A stretch of DNA of 64,000 nt from Mesostigma viride (Eukaryota > Streptophyta > Mesostigmatophyceae > Mesostigmatales > Mesostigmataceae), in assembly GCA_009746045.1 (NCBI GenBank), contig RPFO01000085.1, positions 126,001 through 190,000 on the forward strand. The letters run 5' to 3'. Each line of letters starts with the position of its first letter. The stretch's first letter is position 1. The translations under genes were made by a program, and so were the position numbers. Under the pieces are notes generated by a model that was not told where the DNA came from, ran no database searches, and saw only the letters and a list, made by a program, of their open reading frames with translations. Below, piece after piece: positions 53,273-63,676 of this stretch.

Positions 53273-53548
53273 GATGGATGGATGGATGGATGGATGGATG
53301 GATGGATGGATGGATGGATGGATGGATGGATGGATGGATGGATGGATGGATGGATGGATGGATGGATGGATGGATGGATGGATGGATGGATGGATGGATG
53401 GATGGATGGATGGATGGATGGATGGATGGATGGATGGATGGGTGGGTGGGTGGGTGGGTGGGTGGGTGGGTGGGTGGGTGGGTGGGTGGGTGGGTGGGTG
53501 GGTGGGTGGGTGGGTGGGTGGGTGGGTGGGTGGGTGGGTGGGTGGGTG
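53273..53548. repeat. (GATG)n then (GGTG)n compound microsatellite
   Basis: About 42 GATG units switch abruptly at about 53441 to about 27 GGTG units, a one-base change in the repeat unit. Confidence 0.9.
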
Positions 53549-53785
53549 GGGGCACACAATCCTACCGGTCTTTTCTATCTAGATGGAGCTAGTGGTCTCT
53601 CCTGGCATTCTTCCCCTAGGTGCAAATACGCTTCTTCCCCACAGTGGGCCAGGGGGGGGCAAGGCGTCAAGCAAGCAAGCACACACTGACGTACATGCCA
53701 CAGAGTACCATGATAACCACATTAATATAAGAACACAAACGTTAAATATAATCAAAATATATATACTCTCTACACGTAATACGCT

Positions 53786-53958
53786 CTACGCGTAAGCCAG
53801 CCATAATTTCAATGCACAAGGATACACATTTCCATCACCATTCATCTTCATCATCCTGAACGACTCGAACACGCGGACAAGATAACGGCAGGCTCGAGCT
53901 ACCATGGTCCGGATTCTCCCGATTTCTGGCCTGTGCTGGTTGTCTCCTTGATATAATC
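53786..53958 (-). mobile_element. Short LINE fragment, 'empty-site' relative of the LINE at 57.5-60.3 kb
   Basis: Reverse complement of 59361-59517 joined directly to 59756-59775. It therefore lacks the 228-bp SINE-like insertion present in the other copy. Its identity with that LINE is high over about 170 bp. Confidence 0.75.
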
Positions 53959-54716
53959 AAAAAACTAAAAGCTTAATTAAAGCCTGAATACATGCCTAAC
54001 TGTGCGTGCAGGAGCAAACTAGCCCCCATGCAAATAGAGTGTGTAAGGACTCGGGAAGCTGTACGCCGTTTTGTCACAACTGATGGGATATTTAAATTTT
54101 CAACTGCACTGTCCCATGCACCACCATGATCTCGAGGGTTGAGGCTAGCTCCATGTTCGAATCCTAATGAAAGCACCTTTCAAATATATACTTTTTTAGT
54201 TCATTACAACCGGCCAAGGATAACCATGTCGTATACACTCCGTGTGGCCCAGCCACATTTTCACGCTTGCTCTCTCTACCCTACCAAGTAGAATCCCTAG
54301 CCCTAGCCCTTACCCCTCCCTCACATGTATTGGATTGATACAACTATTGATCTGGATGCATGCGATTAGTCATTACAGAAGAAATCACATCAACACTTGC
54401 TGCCAGCCTTAAGTGGTTGGAGCGATATCTGCGCTAGCCCATCGTGTGCATAGCAGGTTTACCTGTGGATACAAAACATTACAGTTATCGCTGCCATGGT
54501 CATGTGCATCTTGCAAATGCGCTGACCACTTGCTGAAGACTGCATTAATTTGCATGTCCAGCGAGCAGGCACTGCCTGCGCTGCGTGCCGCTTTCTGTTA
54601 CAAAGAACACGCGTCCGGCATGCATTTGCGTCCTGCGTGCGCATCGCCAAATGAACTAGTTGCCTGCCCTTGAGCATCGTAAACTGGCACTCATAACATT
54701 CCCCTAGCAAGGGCGA
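53959..54716. other. Unassigned DNA
   Basis: No gene is recognised. ATGTTCGAATCCTAAT at about 54152 resembles a tRNA B box, but no tRNA cloverleaf or A box fits around it. Confidence 0.35.
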
Positions 54717-54892
54717 TGACAGCCATGACAGCCATGACAGCCATGACAGCCATGACAGCCATGACAGCCATGACAGCCATGACAGCCATGACAGCCATGA
54801 CAGCCATGACAGCCATGACAGCCATGACAGCCATGACAGCCATGACAGCCATGACAGCCATGACAGCCATGACAGCCATGACAGCGATTTGG
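54717..54892. repeat. 9-bp microsatellite (ACAGCCATG)n
   Basis: About 19 near-perfect units, reverse complementary to the array at 51886-52015. Confidence 0.9.
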
Positions 54893-56084
54893 CATGACAA
54901 CCCATGGTCTTAGGAGACACTGGTCCTGCGGTGCAGCTAACAGCTGCGTAGGGTGGGAAGCCATGACGATATGGGATATGGCAGCTTGTTACATTGGTTG
55001 GTTGCTCTGGTGTAGTGGCACAAGCGCGGTATTGTGTGTGGATAGCACTGTGTGTGTGCGTATGGACATGTGTGTACGTAAATATGCAAATGTGTACGTG
55101 TGGGCATGAACAAGCAATACAAGCCAGCCAGCAAGCCGGCCAGCCAGCAAACCCAAAGTAACGAAGCAAGCCTGGAAGCAAGGAAAGACAGGATGCAATA
55201 TGCAAGAAGTTCGCTTACCTAAGGACCGATGCTAGGTATTACCTGCTGGCTGCTGCTATAATACTTTGCTATGATATAGTTTGCTATAGTTTGCTACAAT
55301 AGTTTCTTTTTGAAGCATGAATCCTGCCTTCCTCCGGTGGCAACATGCAGCATCCCAACACCACAACCCGTTTCATATTAGCATAGAGAAACCAATGTGA
55401 CAATACCAGTCGCCTACTTATTCTCCCATCCTTGATCTCAACAGGACTTCCGGTCTCTTAGAAGAAATTCTAGCACCCTTATCCTAATCACCTACCATGG
55501 ACACGTATCGAGCCTAGAACAATTGCATGCAGGCAACATGTAATGGTACCACTGCCAACCATAGCCTTCATGAGAAAAAAAAAAAGGCTACACGACTAAT
55601 CCTGTCGAGCAAGCACAGGAACCGTACTGACAATACTACTGCTATGGTGCCTAGGATGCTGGCAAGAGCTTTCTTTACCTACACTGAATTATAGAAGTTT
55701 TACCAATGCCATACCGCGATACCGTCTTTCTGACCACGTGCTTGACATCCACAACGACCACCGCCAACGCCAAGGCATCAGGCAGGGCCCTTGCAGTCAA
55801 ACAAAATAAGGTGTAAGGAGAAGCGCGGCTGGCGATAGAAGCACATACGTTGGCCCAATCAGCAAGTATGAATAAGCCATGAAGGGTTTTTACCTGGAGT
55901 TCCGAGACTGACATGCCGGGCGGGATAAAAATGGAGAGGTTGTGCATTCCAACGCTTGACGCAAGCGGAAAATATGGCTGCCATCGGTAAAACTGTAGCA
56001 TCATGGCACCAAACGTGGCCATAGTCTAGCTGAACATATGGTGGGAATCAGACAAGTTTAAAATCATCATAATAATAAGCAACC
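54893..56084. other. Unassigned DNA inside the inverted-repeat region
   Basis: No gene or known repeat is recognised. Confidence 0.35.
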
Positions 56085-56764
56085 AGCACGCCTGCTTGAC
56101 GGGCTCCCTCGATCGACAACGCACCATCGGGACCTGACCCAAAGAAAGCAAGCCTGCTTGTATGCGCGCTCCTGCATGCATCGAGAAACAATGCACAACG
56201 CAGAAGAACCAAGACAGCTCGCAGGAAAGAAAAGAGCACCAGCAACCCCGCTCGCCAGATGCATGTACTTACTACTGTTGCAAGGTGATGACGAGCACAG
56301 TCGACGGTAACTCGCCTGGCAACATTTGCTCCGCCTGGCAACATAACAAGGCAATATCACTCTTCCAATTGAAGCTCAATTGGCAAATGCAGCAATCCAA
56401 AGGAACAATCGATAGTAATGCCGACCCTTGATTTACTGGATTGGACCAGTCGTCCACGACAAACACTGTCAAGCTCTGGAGAAAATCCATGATAAAATGC
56501 CTTATCTATCGAATTGCAATTAATGATAACTTGCATGCTTAGCAACAAGATATTGAAACGTCAATCTACGTTTAGGTAAATGTCCATGCCGCCCCCGTCA
56601 ATTTCCGGAATGTTTCTCCCTCCATGGCTGCACTTACGGCGCCTAATTGAGTAATTTACGCGCCCGCAGGCCCAGCGGCCGACAGGCGAGCCTTGTATGG
56701 AGGCTACGGACCTGCTACGGACCTGCTTGGAGTACCGCGCCACTAGGCTCGGGTGAGTCTGGAT
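56085..56764 (-). repeat. Right arm of the large inverted repeat
   Basis: Reverse complement of the 51028-51800 arm. Its outer end is interrupted at 56765 by a hAT-like element; the arm's palindromic end continues at 57495-57530. Confidence 0.7.
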
Positions 56765-57494
56765 AGGACCGGTGACATACAGCCATGCTATTTGGGGGCC
56801 CAATACCGCCACCGCCAGGTCGAAATGTCCGGCCCCCATATTGAACTCAGGGTCCAATGCCAACCGCCGGAATGAAACTTGCTGGCCCCCAGTATGCTAG
56901 CGCCCCCCTGGGGCGCCGCCACCGGTGCGCCGACAGCCGGCCCCCATATGCCCACCCCCAACGCGCTGAATTCGTGTTCAGTGACCAGATCACACTTTGA
57001 TCCGGGAGCAAAATGATTGGCTGTACGTTACGAACAAAAAACGAAATTTTAGTATCTAAGTTCCGCAGCGCTTGCTGAATTTGCTCCCTTTCCAAGGCCC
57101 GCTGACAATACTTGAGAAATTCACCAATGAATGTTCGGTTTGAAACTGACGTAATAATGTGACCCTTTGAGGGTGACGTCCGCTTGGCACTCAACCATGC
57201 TGGAATAATCCGGAACAAAATGTGTGCACGTATTCCTATGCCCCCTAAACGCCGCTTATTCCTAGTGCAGCTGGAAACACCCGCCGAAGTCCAAACACTG
57301 CAGACGAGCACTTGCCACGTGGCAAATCCCCTTTGGCAGTAGGCTCGCCATATGGGGGCCATGACCACCCGCCGGCAGGCTATTTCAGCCGCAGCCCCTA
57401 TATTTATATAGGGGCCAGACCAATGCAGCCACCGGCAGCCTTGGGGCCAGACCCTAGTACCCGTGAAATTTTGGCTGGGCATGTCACCGGTCCT
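56765..57494. mobile_element. Non-autonomous hAT-like DNA transposon, 730 bp
   Basis: Terminal inverted repeats AGGACCGGTGACAT (56765-56778) and ATGTCACCGGTCCT (57481-57494) are perfect over 14 bp. They are flanked by an 8-bp direct repeat GTCTGGAT (56757-56764 and 57495-57502); 8-bp duplications are typical of the hAT superfamily. The interior has several subterminal GGGGGCC / CCACCGGC-type motifs and no transposase. Removing it restores the 20-bp palindrome GTCTGGATGCGCATCCAGAC, also present intact at the left arm (51016-51035). Confidence 0.75.
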
Positions 57495-57541
57495 GTCTGG
57501 ATGCGCATCCAGACTCATTAGTCTGGAAAAATACCTCCAGT

Positions 57542-60338
57542 CCACACGTACTCTGTGGCCTCACAACAACGTTGTAATGTGCAAAAGTCCACGGGACTGC
57601 ACATCGGCAAACCCAACCCATCTCGGATAAACCCCTCTCACCTGGCCATGACATGGGTCAAACCAGGTGAACACCATCTTTTGCACAATTGCCCCATTGG
57701 CTGCACGCCAGAGGGACGTTTGGCTGAACATCGTGCGTTCTTATATGACGAAACCAACCACGTGGGCAAACTTGCAGGAGTGCTCCTCACGGCAGGGCGG
57801 TGGGGCGGCGGCGTCCAGCGGATGAGCTTACGAGGAAAAGCACTAATCGTCAACCAACTATTGTTCTCCAAGGTTTTATACTACTGTCTGGCACACCCTC
57901 CCAACGATCATACCATACAGCTTATCCAACGCATCGGCAGCAATTTTGTTTGGAAACAGAAAGGTTTGATATCTCACACGGTACATGGTTGGATTTAGCC
58001 GGGATATGTCCTTTATGTCATGGTTGCACGGTGGTCTAGGGCTACACAACATACGGCATGAATGGCGCTTGTGGTCGATGTATGCTAAACAAGTGATGAG
58101 CGTGTACATGGAAGTGAACACGCACCCTGGCTGCCTGTTGGCAAAAGAGTCTCTCTCCGCTATTTACACCCATGCTAATGGCACATCATGGCACCTTGAC
58201 GCTGGAGTACTTGGCTGCACACTGATGTCATACAAGGGGCTCCCCTGGTACTGGTCGCGCCTATGGTTAGGTTATCACAAGCTCAAACCTGGGCGCCGGC
58301 CTCGTTTTTCCCACCACTCGTGAGGAGGTTGCACGACAGATTCTTTATTTCAATGATTTGATCGTGGACAATGCGCGCAAGCCCTTGGGCACGTTACATG
58401 GGCACAACCCTTATGCTGGCTTCCTGTGCGCATCACCCCCTGTTCTGAGAGTGCTCGATCTCTACGCGTGGCAGGGGGACAGATATCGGTTACGGGCATA
58501 CACTGAAGTTAATGCTTGGGTGCAAAACATGCCATCGCTACACGCTTGGAACACCCTCATCCAGGCCATCCCAGCTACATGGCATGCTCTGATGATGGCC
58601 CCACGCAAGGCCCTCCAACCGGGTGATTGGATCAGTTTTTACCCAGACGGGATCACATCCACATGCAAAGGTCTGGTCCGGGGAGTGTTGCCTCCGGCCG
58701 GAATTCAAGTCCAAGTGGCCGACACCCTTCCAGGCCACAATGGTTGCCTCAATCAGTTGGCGACATTATTATGTGTCTGTCTTCCAGCCCACCAATGTCA
58801 CCGTATCCGGATGGTCCCGTGGTTAGTATCAAGGTCCTGCATGTTCCAGCCGGACCCCACGACCCCGGCGGAGGCCATCACTTGGTTACACGTAGGCAAT
58901 ACGAGATTGGATACTTTACCATTGGACCCCCTGGAATTTGGCTGGACCCTGACCAAGGGGATGTCTAGGATCAGCAAATGTCTTTACGAGTACACGGCAG
59001 AATGGGGTTATGACATTTTATTGCACGAGAACCATAAGCTCCACCCTGGCCGCCCACGATGGGGCTTTCAATGGCCTGGATATAGTTGGATTAAACTTAT
59101 CACCGTGGCGGTCGATCACCATTTGGTGGACCGCAGAGCGACCGACATTCAACATCTTTTACTGCACAGAGCCATCGGGGTAAACGCGACCCTCAGCAGC
59201 CGGTTTCACCACGATGCGACATGCCTGTGCACCTTCCCTTCGGAAACAATTGAGCACCGCTTTCTCTACTGCCAAGTGAGCGGGGTGTGGCAATGGTTGT
59301 TTAACGTATGGTCCGCATGGACCGCGCTACCACATTCCACACTAACGCTATCCGGGCGTTGGATCATATCAAAGAGACAACCAGCGCAGGCCAGAAATCG
59401 GGAGAATCCGGACCATGGTAGCTCGAGCCTGCCGTTATCTTTTCCGCGTTTTCGAGTCGTTCAGGATGATGAAGATGAATGGTGATGGAAATGTGTATCC
59501 TTGTGCATTGAAATTATTTGATCAGGCACTCCGCAAAGGTGAAAACCATTTGCGTTCAGTACCGGGCCGCGGAAAACGCGGAAAAACGCGATCTGCAAAT
59601 GAATCCGACCGGAATCGAACTGGGGACCTCTCGCACCAATTTTGCTGACTATAGGACGGACGTCTCCGGTTACCATGGCATCGCCAACTTACACCTACAG
59701 TCATCCGCAAAAGTTCTCCTGTCCGGGGAGTGATGCAAGCCTTTCTTGAAATTATGGCTGGCTTACGTGTGGAGCGACTAGATGACCTAGACGGTGGGGC
59801 CGGAAACATCATGCTTGATCAGGGCGTGTGTTTCTAGCCTAACTGGCCGGGAGTGTCATATAGTTCGGTATGGCGGGGACCCCCGGGGAGGAGCTATCCG
59901 ACAGTCAACTAGCCTGGGTATGGCTCCGAACTAATATGCTATACGCGATCTGGACTATCCGGAACGAGACGGTTTTCAAAGTGCGGCACGAATACACCAA
60001 AGCCGCCGTGGTGAGGCGGTTTATCTTTCTCTGGAACTCAGCAATGCGTCGCGCTTGGCTCTTGGCGCAAGAACAATACAAGGTGTGGGACCCCGGGCCC
60101 AACAATGACAAGCCCAGCCCCTTGGAGCTCTTCCATGCTCTCCTGGGACGCAACAGGGTGTTTACTTGCATTCCTCACGGTGACCTTACGCGCGTCACTT
60201 GGCTCCCCTGGTCACACAATGCTCCTTTCTAAACCTTTCACCTCTCACACTACCCTCAGAGGGTAACCAGATGGTCGATACGTGGTACCTCTTCACCTAA
60301 TGATATTCCTATTGGTTAATAAAAATACCCATTTACCC
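57542..60338 (+). mobile_element. 5'-truncated LINE of a zf-RVT-bearing type, 17-bp target duplication
   Basis: GGAAAAATACCTCCAGT flanks both ends (57525-57541 and 60339-60355). Coding remnants in several frames: a post-RT segment with Gly-Leu-His-Ile-Gly-Lys and Leu-Arg-Gly-Lys-Ala-Leu-Ile-Val-Asn-Gln (57555-57998), a Gly-Gly-Leu-Gly-Leu block (about 58030), and a zinc-binding reverse-transcriptase-associated domain (58358-59485) with Cys-Leu-Cys-Thr-Phe ... Glu-Thr-Ile-Glu-His-Arg-Phe-Leu-Tyr-Cys near 59220-59272. A C-terminal segment is at 59870-60232. The RT core and 5' end are missing and frameshifts occur near 57980 and 58330. A SINE-like insertion splits it at 59518-59745. Confidence 0.8.
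59518..59745 (-). mobile_element. SINE-like insertion with tRNA-like module, 10-bp target duplication
   Basis: TTGAAATTAT occurs at 59508-59517 and 59746-59755, flanking 228 bp that are absent from the related LINE fragment at 53786-53958. On the minus strand the insert contains CAGTTCGATTCCGGTC, a good tRNA B box, preceded at tRNA-like spacing by TAGTCAGCAAAATTGG, a plausible A box. This supports a pol III-transcribed, tRNA-derived SINE. Confidence 0.65.
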
Positions 60339-60355
60339 GGAAAAATACCTCCAGT

Positions 60356-61039
60356 TCGGGCTACGGAGCGTCGCCAGAAACGGTCCGCAACCAGTACAGC
60401 ATTCCGCGTGGTCTATCCCGTTATTCCCGTACAAATCTGATTCCTATTGTGGGGACGAATTTGCGAACGCGACTTTGCGAACGAGATTTGCGAACCTGCG
60501 GAGTGCGGGCTGCGATCACGTTACAGCATCACGTGTACCAAGTTACACCGTGTGTACCGTCGCCCCGCCCGCGAAGCTGTGGTCAGAACGCAAAAGAAGT
60601 TTTTTAAACCTGGCACAACTTTGCCGTTTCATCGTGTGAACTTCAGATTTTTACGTCTGGCGCCAAGAAACATTTTGAACCAGCGGTCCAAACACTTGAA
60701 ACAAGTTTAACTGACGAGTCCCTGGCGCAGAGCGCCATGTCCTTGGACAGACTAGAACTGCAACCGGCGAGCAGTGCATGTCCTAACACGACAACACTCG
60801 ACAGTGAACCAAGCCACATCACATCAACAAAGAACGTTTTTTCGATCCCTAGCTCGTGGGCGCCAGACACCACGCTTTGCGGCGTTGTTGACGCAATTGT
60901 GGTCGCATTTCAAATTGCACTCACTTGCGCTCCCACTTTCACTCCCCCCCCCCCCCGGCTTGCATTCTCATTTGTATTGCCCCCGGCCGACGTGCGAGGA
61001 GGCGGCATTTCCTAACGTATTGTGCGCGGATCCGGAGTC
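60356..61039. promoter_or_regulatory. Upstream region of the ZIP transporter gene
   Basis: The region between the LINE and the ZIP start codon should include its promoter and 5' UTR. No TATA box or motif is convincing. GCGAACG/TTTGCGAAC phrases repeat at about 60470-60495. Confidence 0.35.
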
Positions 61040-63676
61040 ATGGAGGCGGTCTGGAGGAAGACGCCAAGATCGCCCCGGCCGGCGGGCGGGCGCAGCGCGT
61101 TTGCGTCAACCTGTACCCGGCTGACGCTCGTCTGCCTGCTCGCGGTTGTCTTATGGGGCAATGCCGGGGAGGCCATGTTCGCCCATTTCGATGTGGACGG
61201 CGACGGCGTGCTCAACATGACGGAGGCCGAACTGTTCATGTCCAGTGTCGTCGCCAACCCTGCCGGCCTGGCCGTTTCGTGTCCCAATGCCTCGTCCATG
61301 GTGCTTGCCCGCGACGGGGATGGGGACCTCAGCCTGAACGCGACCGAAGCCCAAGGCATGTCCTGGGACTTGCTGCAGTGCATGCACGACGCCAACGTGC
61401 TCTGCTCCGCAACTGCCACGGTGACGACCCCCATGGGCTCGTACGTGTGCGCCGCCGAACACGCGAACGAGCACGGGGAGGAGCACGATGGGCACGAGGA
61501 GGGTGAGGGTGATCATCACGACGGGCATGTCGAGGAGACGGAGGAGGACGGGGAATTGGAGATGGGCCACCACGAGGGGGAGGCGGGCCATGATGAGCAC
61601 GAGGAAGAGGAACATCACGACAAGCATGGCGAGGAAGAGATGGTGATGCAGCTCTCCTTCCCCGGCTCCAATCGCGCCACGTGGCACTGCGCGCATGTTG
61701 CACATGAGGAAGATCCTGGGGAGCTTGCGCACGAGGAGGAGCACGCGGGAGAAGCGCGAAGGTCGACCCACGCGCAGCGCTGAGGCCTGGGCATGCTTGC
61801 CGCCCTTGTCGTCGCTGTTGTGTCCCTCGTGGGCGTCCTGTTGCTCACCTTAAACCTGCTGTCCGTGCGCCTGCTATCGGATTACATGGGTGCGGCATCG
61901 GTGGGCGCGTTGATCGCGTTTGTGTTCCTGCACATGCTGCCGGAGGCGGCCGAGGGGGATGCAGACGGCCGGTTTGCGTGGCGCACGGGTACCAGCATCA
62001 TGGGGGGCATCATGACCGCGTTCCTGTTGGAGTCGATCGTGCATGCCGTGCGCGCCGTCATGGGCATGCCAGCGCACGCGCACGCGCATGGGGGCATGCA
62101 CGCACACACGCATGGGGCATTGCAGGGGCACACGCACACACATGGGCACACGCACGGGCCTGCAGCTAATATCTGCGACGACTCCCCTTGTGCCAGCGTC
62201 CGCAACGGCACCGCGCCCGTGGACGAGTGCGCGTACGTGCCAGTCACCGACCCGGTACCGGGGGTGGGCGTGGGCATGGGCGTGGGCATGGGCGTGGGCG
62301 TGGGCACAGGCACTTTGGGCATGGCGCCAGTTGGCAAGGAGATTGCAAACGGCCCGTGCTGCGACCACGCACCCGAGCGACTGGTCATGCCACCCGAGTA
62401 TGGAGGGACGGTGGACCGTGCCACGTCCCACACGAGCCGTGCGGCTGGTGGTGCCAGGGTGATGCCCCAAGCCCACACGAGGGCCGTGGAGAGGGTGGTA
62501 CCGGAGCCCTCTGGGGGCAGCTATAGGGGCAACCAAGTGGCGCCCGAGATGGCATTTGGTTCGCCTGCGGGTGCCGTCATCGTGCCCATGGTGCCGGCCC
62601 AGCATGGCCACGTGCATCCACAAGGGGCGTTGGTGGCCACACCGCCAGTGCCTGTCAACGATGGCCCTACCCTCAAGGGTCGGGTGACCCAGAAGCTGCT
62701 ATCGATCCACAGTGTTGTGTACGTGATATTGTTGGGCGAGGTCGTGCACAGCCTGGTGGATGGTCTCGTCATCGGCGCGTCCTTCTCGGTGCGTGATACT
62801 GTAAATAGGGATAGTAATATTCTAATAATAGCACGGATGATGTGTAGAGGGGCGTCCTTCTCGGTGCGTGATACTGTAAATAGGGATAGTAATATTCTAA
62901 TAATAGCACGGATGATGTGTAGAGGGCGGTCCTTCTCGGTGCGTGGTGATAGTAATGATTTCTGCAATGTATTAATGAGAGGGAGTGACCAGTCCTCAGT
63001 GCGTGGTGGTATTAATAATAAGAGCAATGTGTGAAGTAGAGGAAGCGACCAGTCCTAGAAGCGTGGTGGCCGTTATGGTGTTCATAGCTCCAATGCCATA
63101 ATAATAAGATGCACCCTTGTGGGATAGCGTGATGGGAGCATGCGCCAATGTGCATGCGTGCTCGTTTGGAACGACTACCAGGAATGGAAGAAATGGAAGA
63201 ATTCGATCTGTGCTACATGTTTGTGCACCACCGGCGCGCCCCTGCCTCACCTACTGACTGTGCCCGTTGCGCTCTACTGTGCGTTGTATTTACGTTGCCC
63301 CTTGCATCATACTTACTTTGCCCCTTGCGCTGTCAGATAAAATTGCTTTGCCCTTGGTGCTATATCGGAGTTGCCCTTTGCGCTGATCACACCTCGCCCA
63401 ACGCCCCGTGCTCTCCTCTCCCTCCCTTCTCGGTGTATCACCTGGCAGCTGTGCGACATGTCCACCGGCTGGGCGGTGACGGCTGCCATCGTCCTGCACG
63501 AGGTGCCCCAGGAGCTGTCCGACTACATGGTGCTGCGCCGCGCAGGGCTGACGGCGTGCGCCGCGCTGGGGCTGAACCTGGCGTCCGCCACCGCTATCCT
63601 CGTGGGTGCCATCGTGGGGCTGGCCACCTCCGAAACGTCTGAGACCGCGCGCTCGGTGCTCCTCGCCTACTGCGCG
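61040..63676 (+). CDS. ZIP-family metal transporter (LIV-1-like) with two N-terminal EF-hands; 3' end beyond the window
   Basis: ZIP proteins bring Zn2+ or related metals into the cytosol. Start ATG at 61040; a hydrophobic stretch near residues 30-47 is a signal peptide or anchor. Two EF-hand loops follow: Asp-Val-Asp-Gly-Asp-Gly-Val-Leu-Asn-Met-Thr-Glu (about 52-63) and Asp-Gly-Asp-Gly-Asp-Leu-Ser-Leu-Asn-Ala-Thr-Glu (about 93-104). A His/Glu/Asp-rich stretch runs to an in-frame TGA at 61781-61783. The same frame then gives TM1-TM3, a His-Ala-His-rich loop, and TM4 with His-Ser-Leu-Val-Asp-Gly, ending at donor GTGCGT (62789). The next exon, 63449-63676, has His-Glu-Val-Pro-Gln-Glu (TM5). Splicing 61503-61784 (donor GTGAGG, acceptor TGAG) would keep frame, remove the TGA and delete the His-rich stretch. 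Otherwise the TGA is a disabling mutation or base error. Confidence 0.8.
62777..63010 (+). repeat. Tandem copies of the ZIP exon 2 end and donor
   Basis: TCCTTCTCG/GTGCGTGATACTG at the real donor (62789) is repeated 75 bp later (62864) and again at 62939 (TCCTTCTCG/GTGCGTGGTGA), with a weaker copy at 62999 (CAGTCCTCA/GTGCGTGGTGG). The 75-bp units are in frame and free of stops. Confidence 0.85.
63240..63400. repeat. Degenerate tandem repeat in the ZIP intron before exon 3
   Basis: Repeated phrases such as GTGCCCGTTGCGCT, TTGCCCCTTGCATCA, TTGCCCCTTGCGCTG and TTGCCCTTTGCGCTG are spaced about 30-50 bp apart. Confidence 0.5.

Noticed and set aside
53042-53689. Met-Asp-Gly-Trp repeat protein
   Set aside because: It is the GATG/GGTG microsatellite in translation.
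54130-54180. tRNA gene suggested by a B-box-like sequence
   Set aside because: No acceptor stem pairing or A box at the right distance.
61781-61783. Selenocysteine recoding of the in-frame TGA
   Set aside because: No selenoprotein family match and no hairpin element can be shown. Splicing, mutation or error are simpler.
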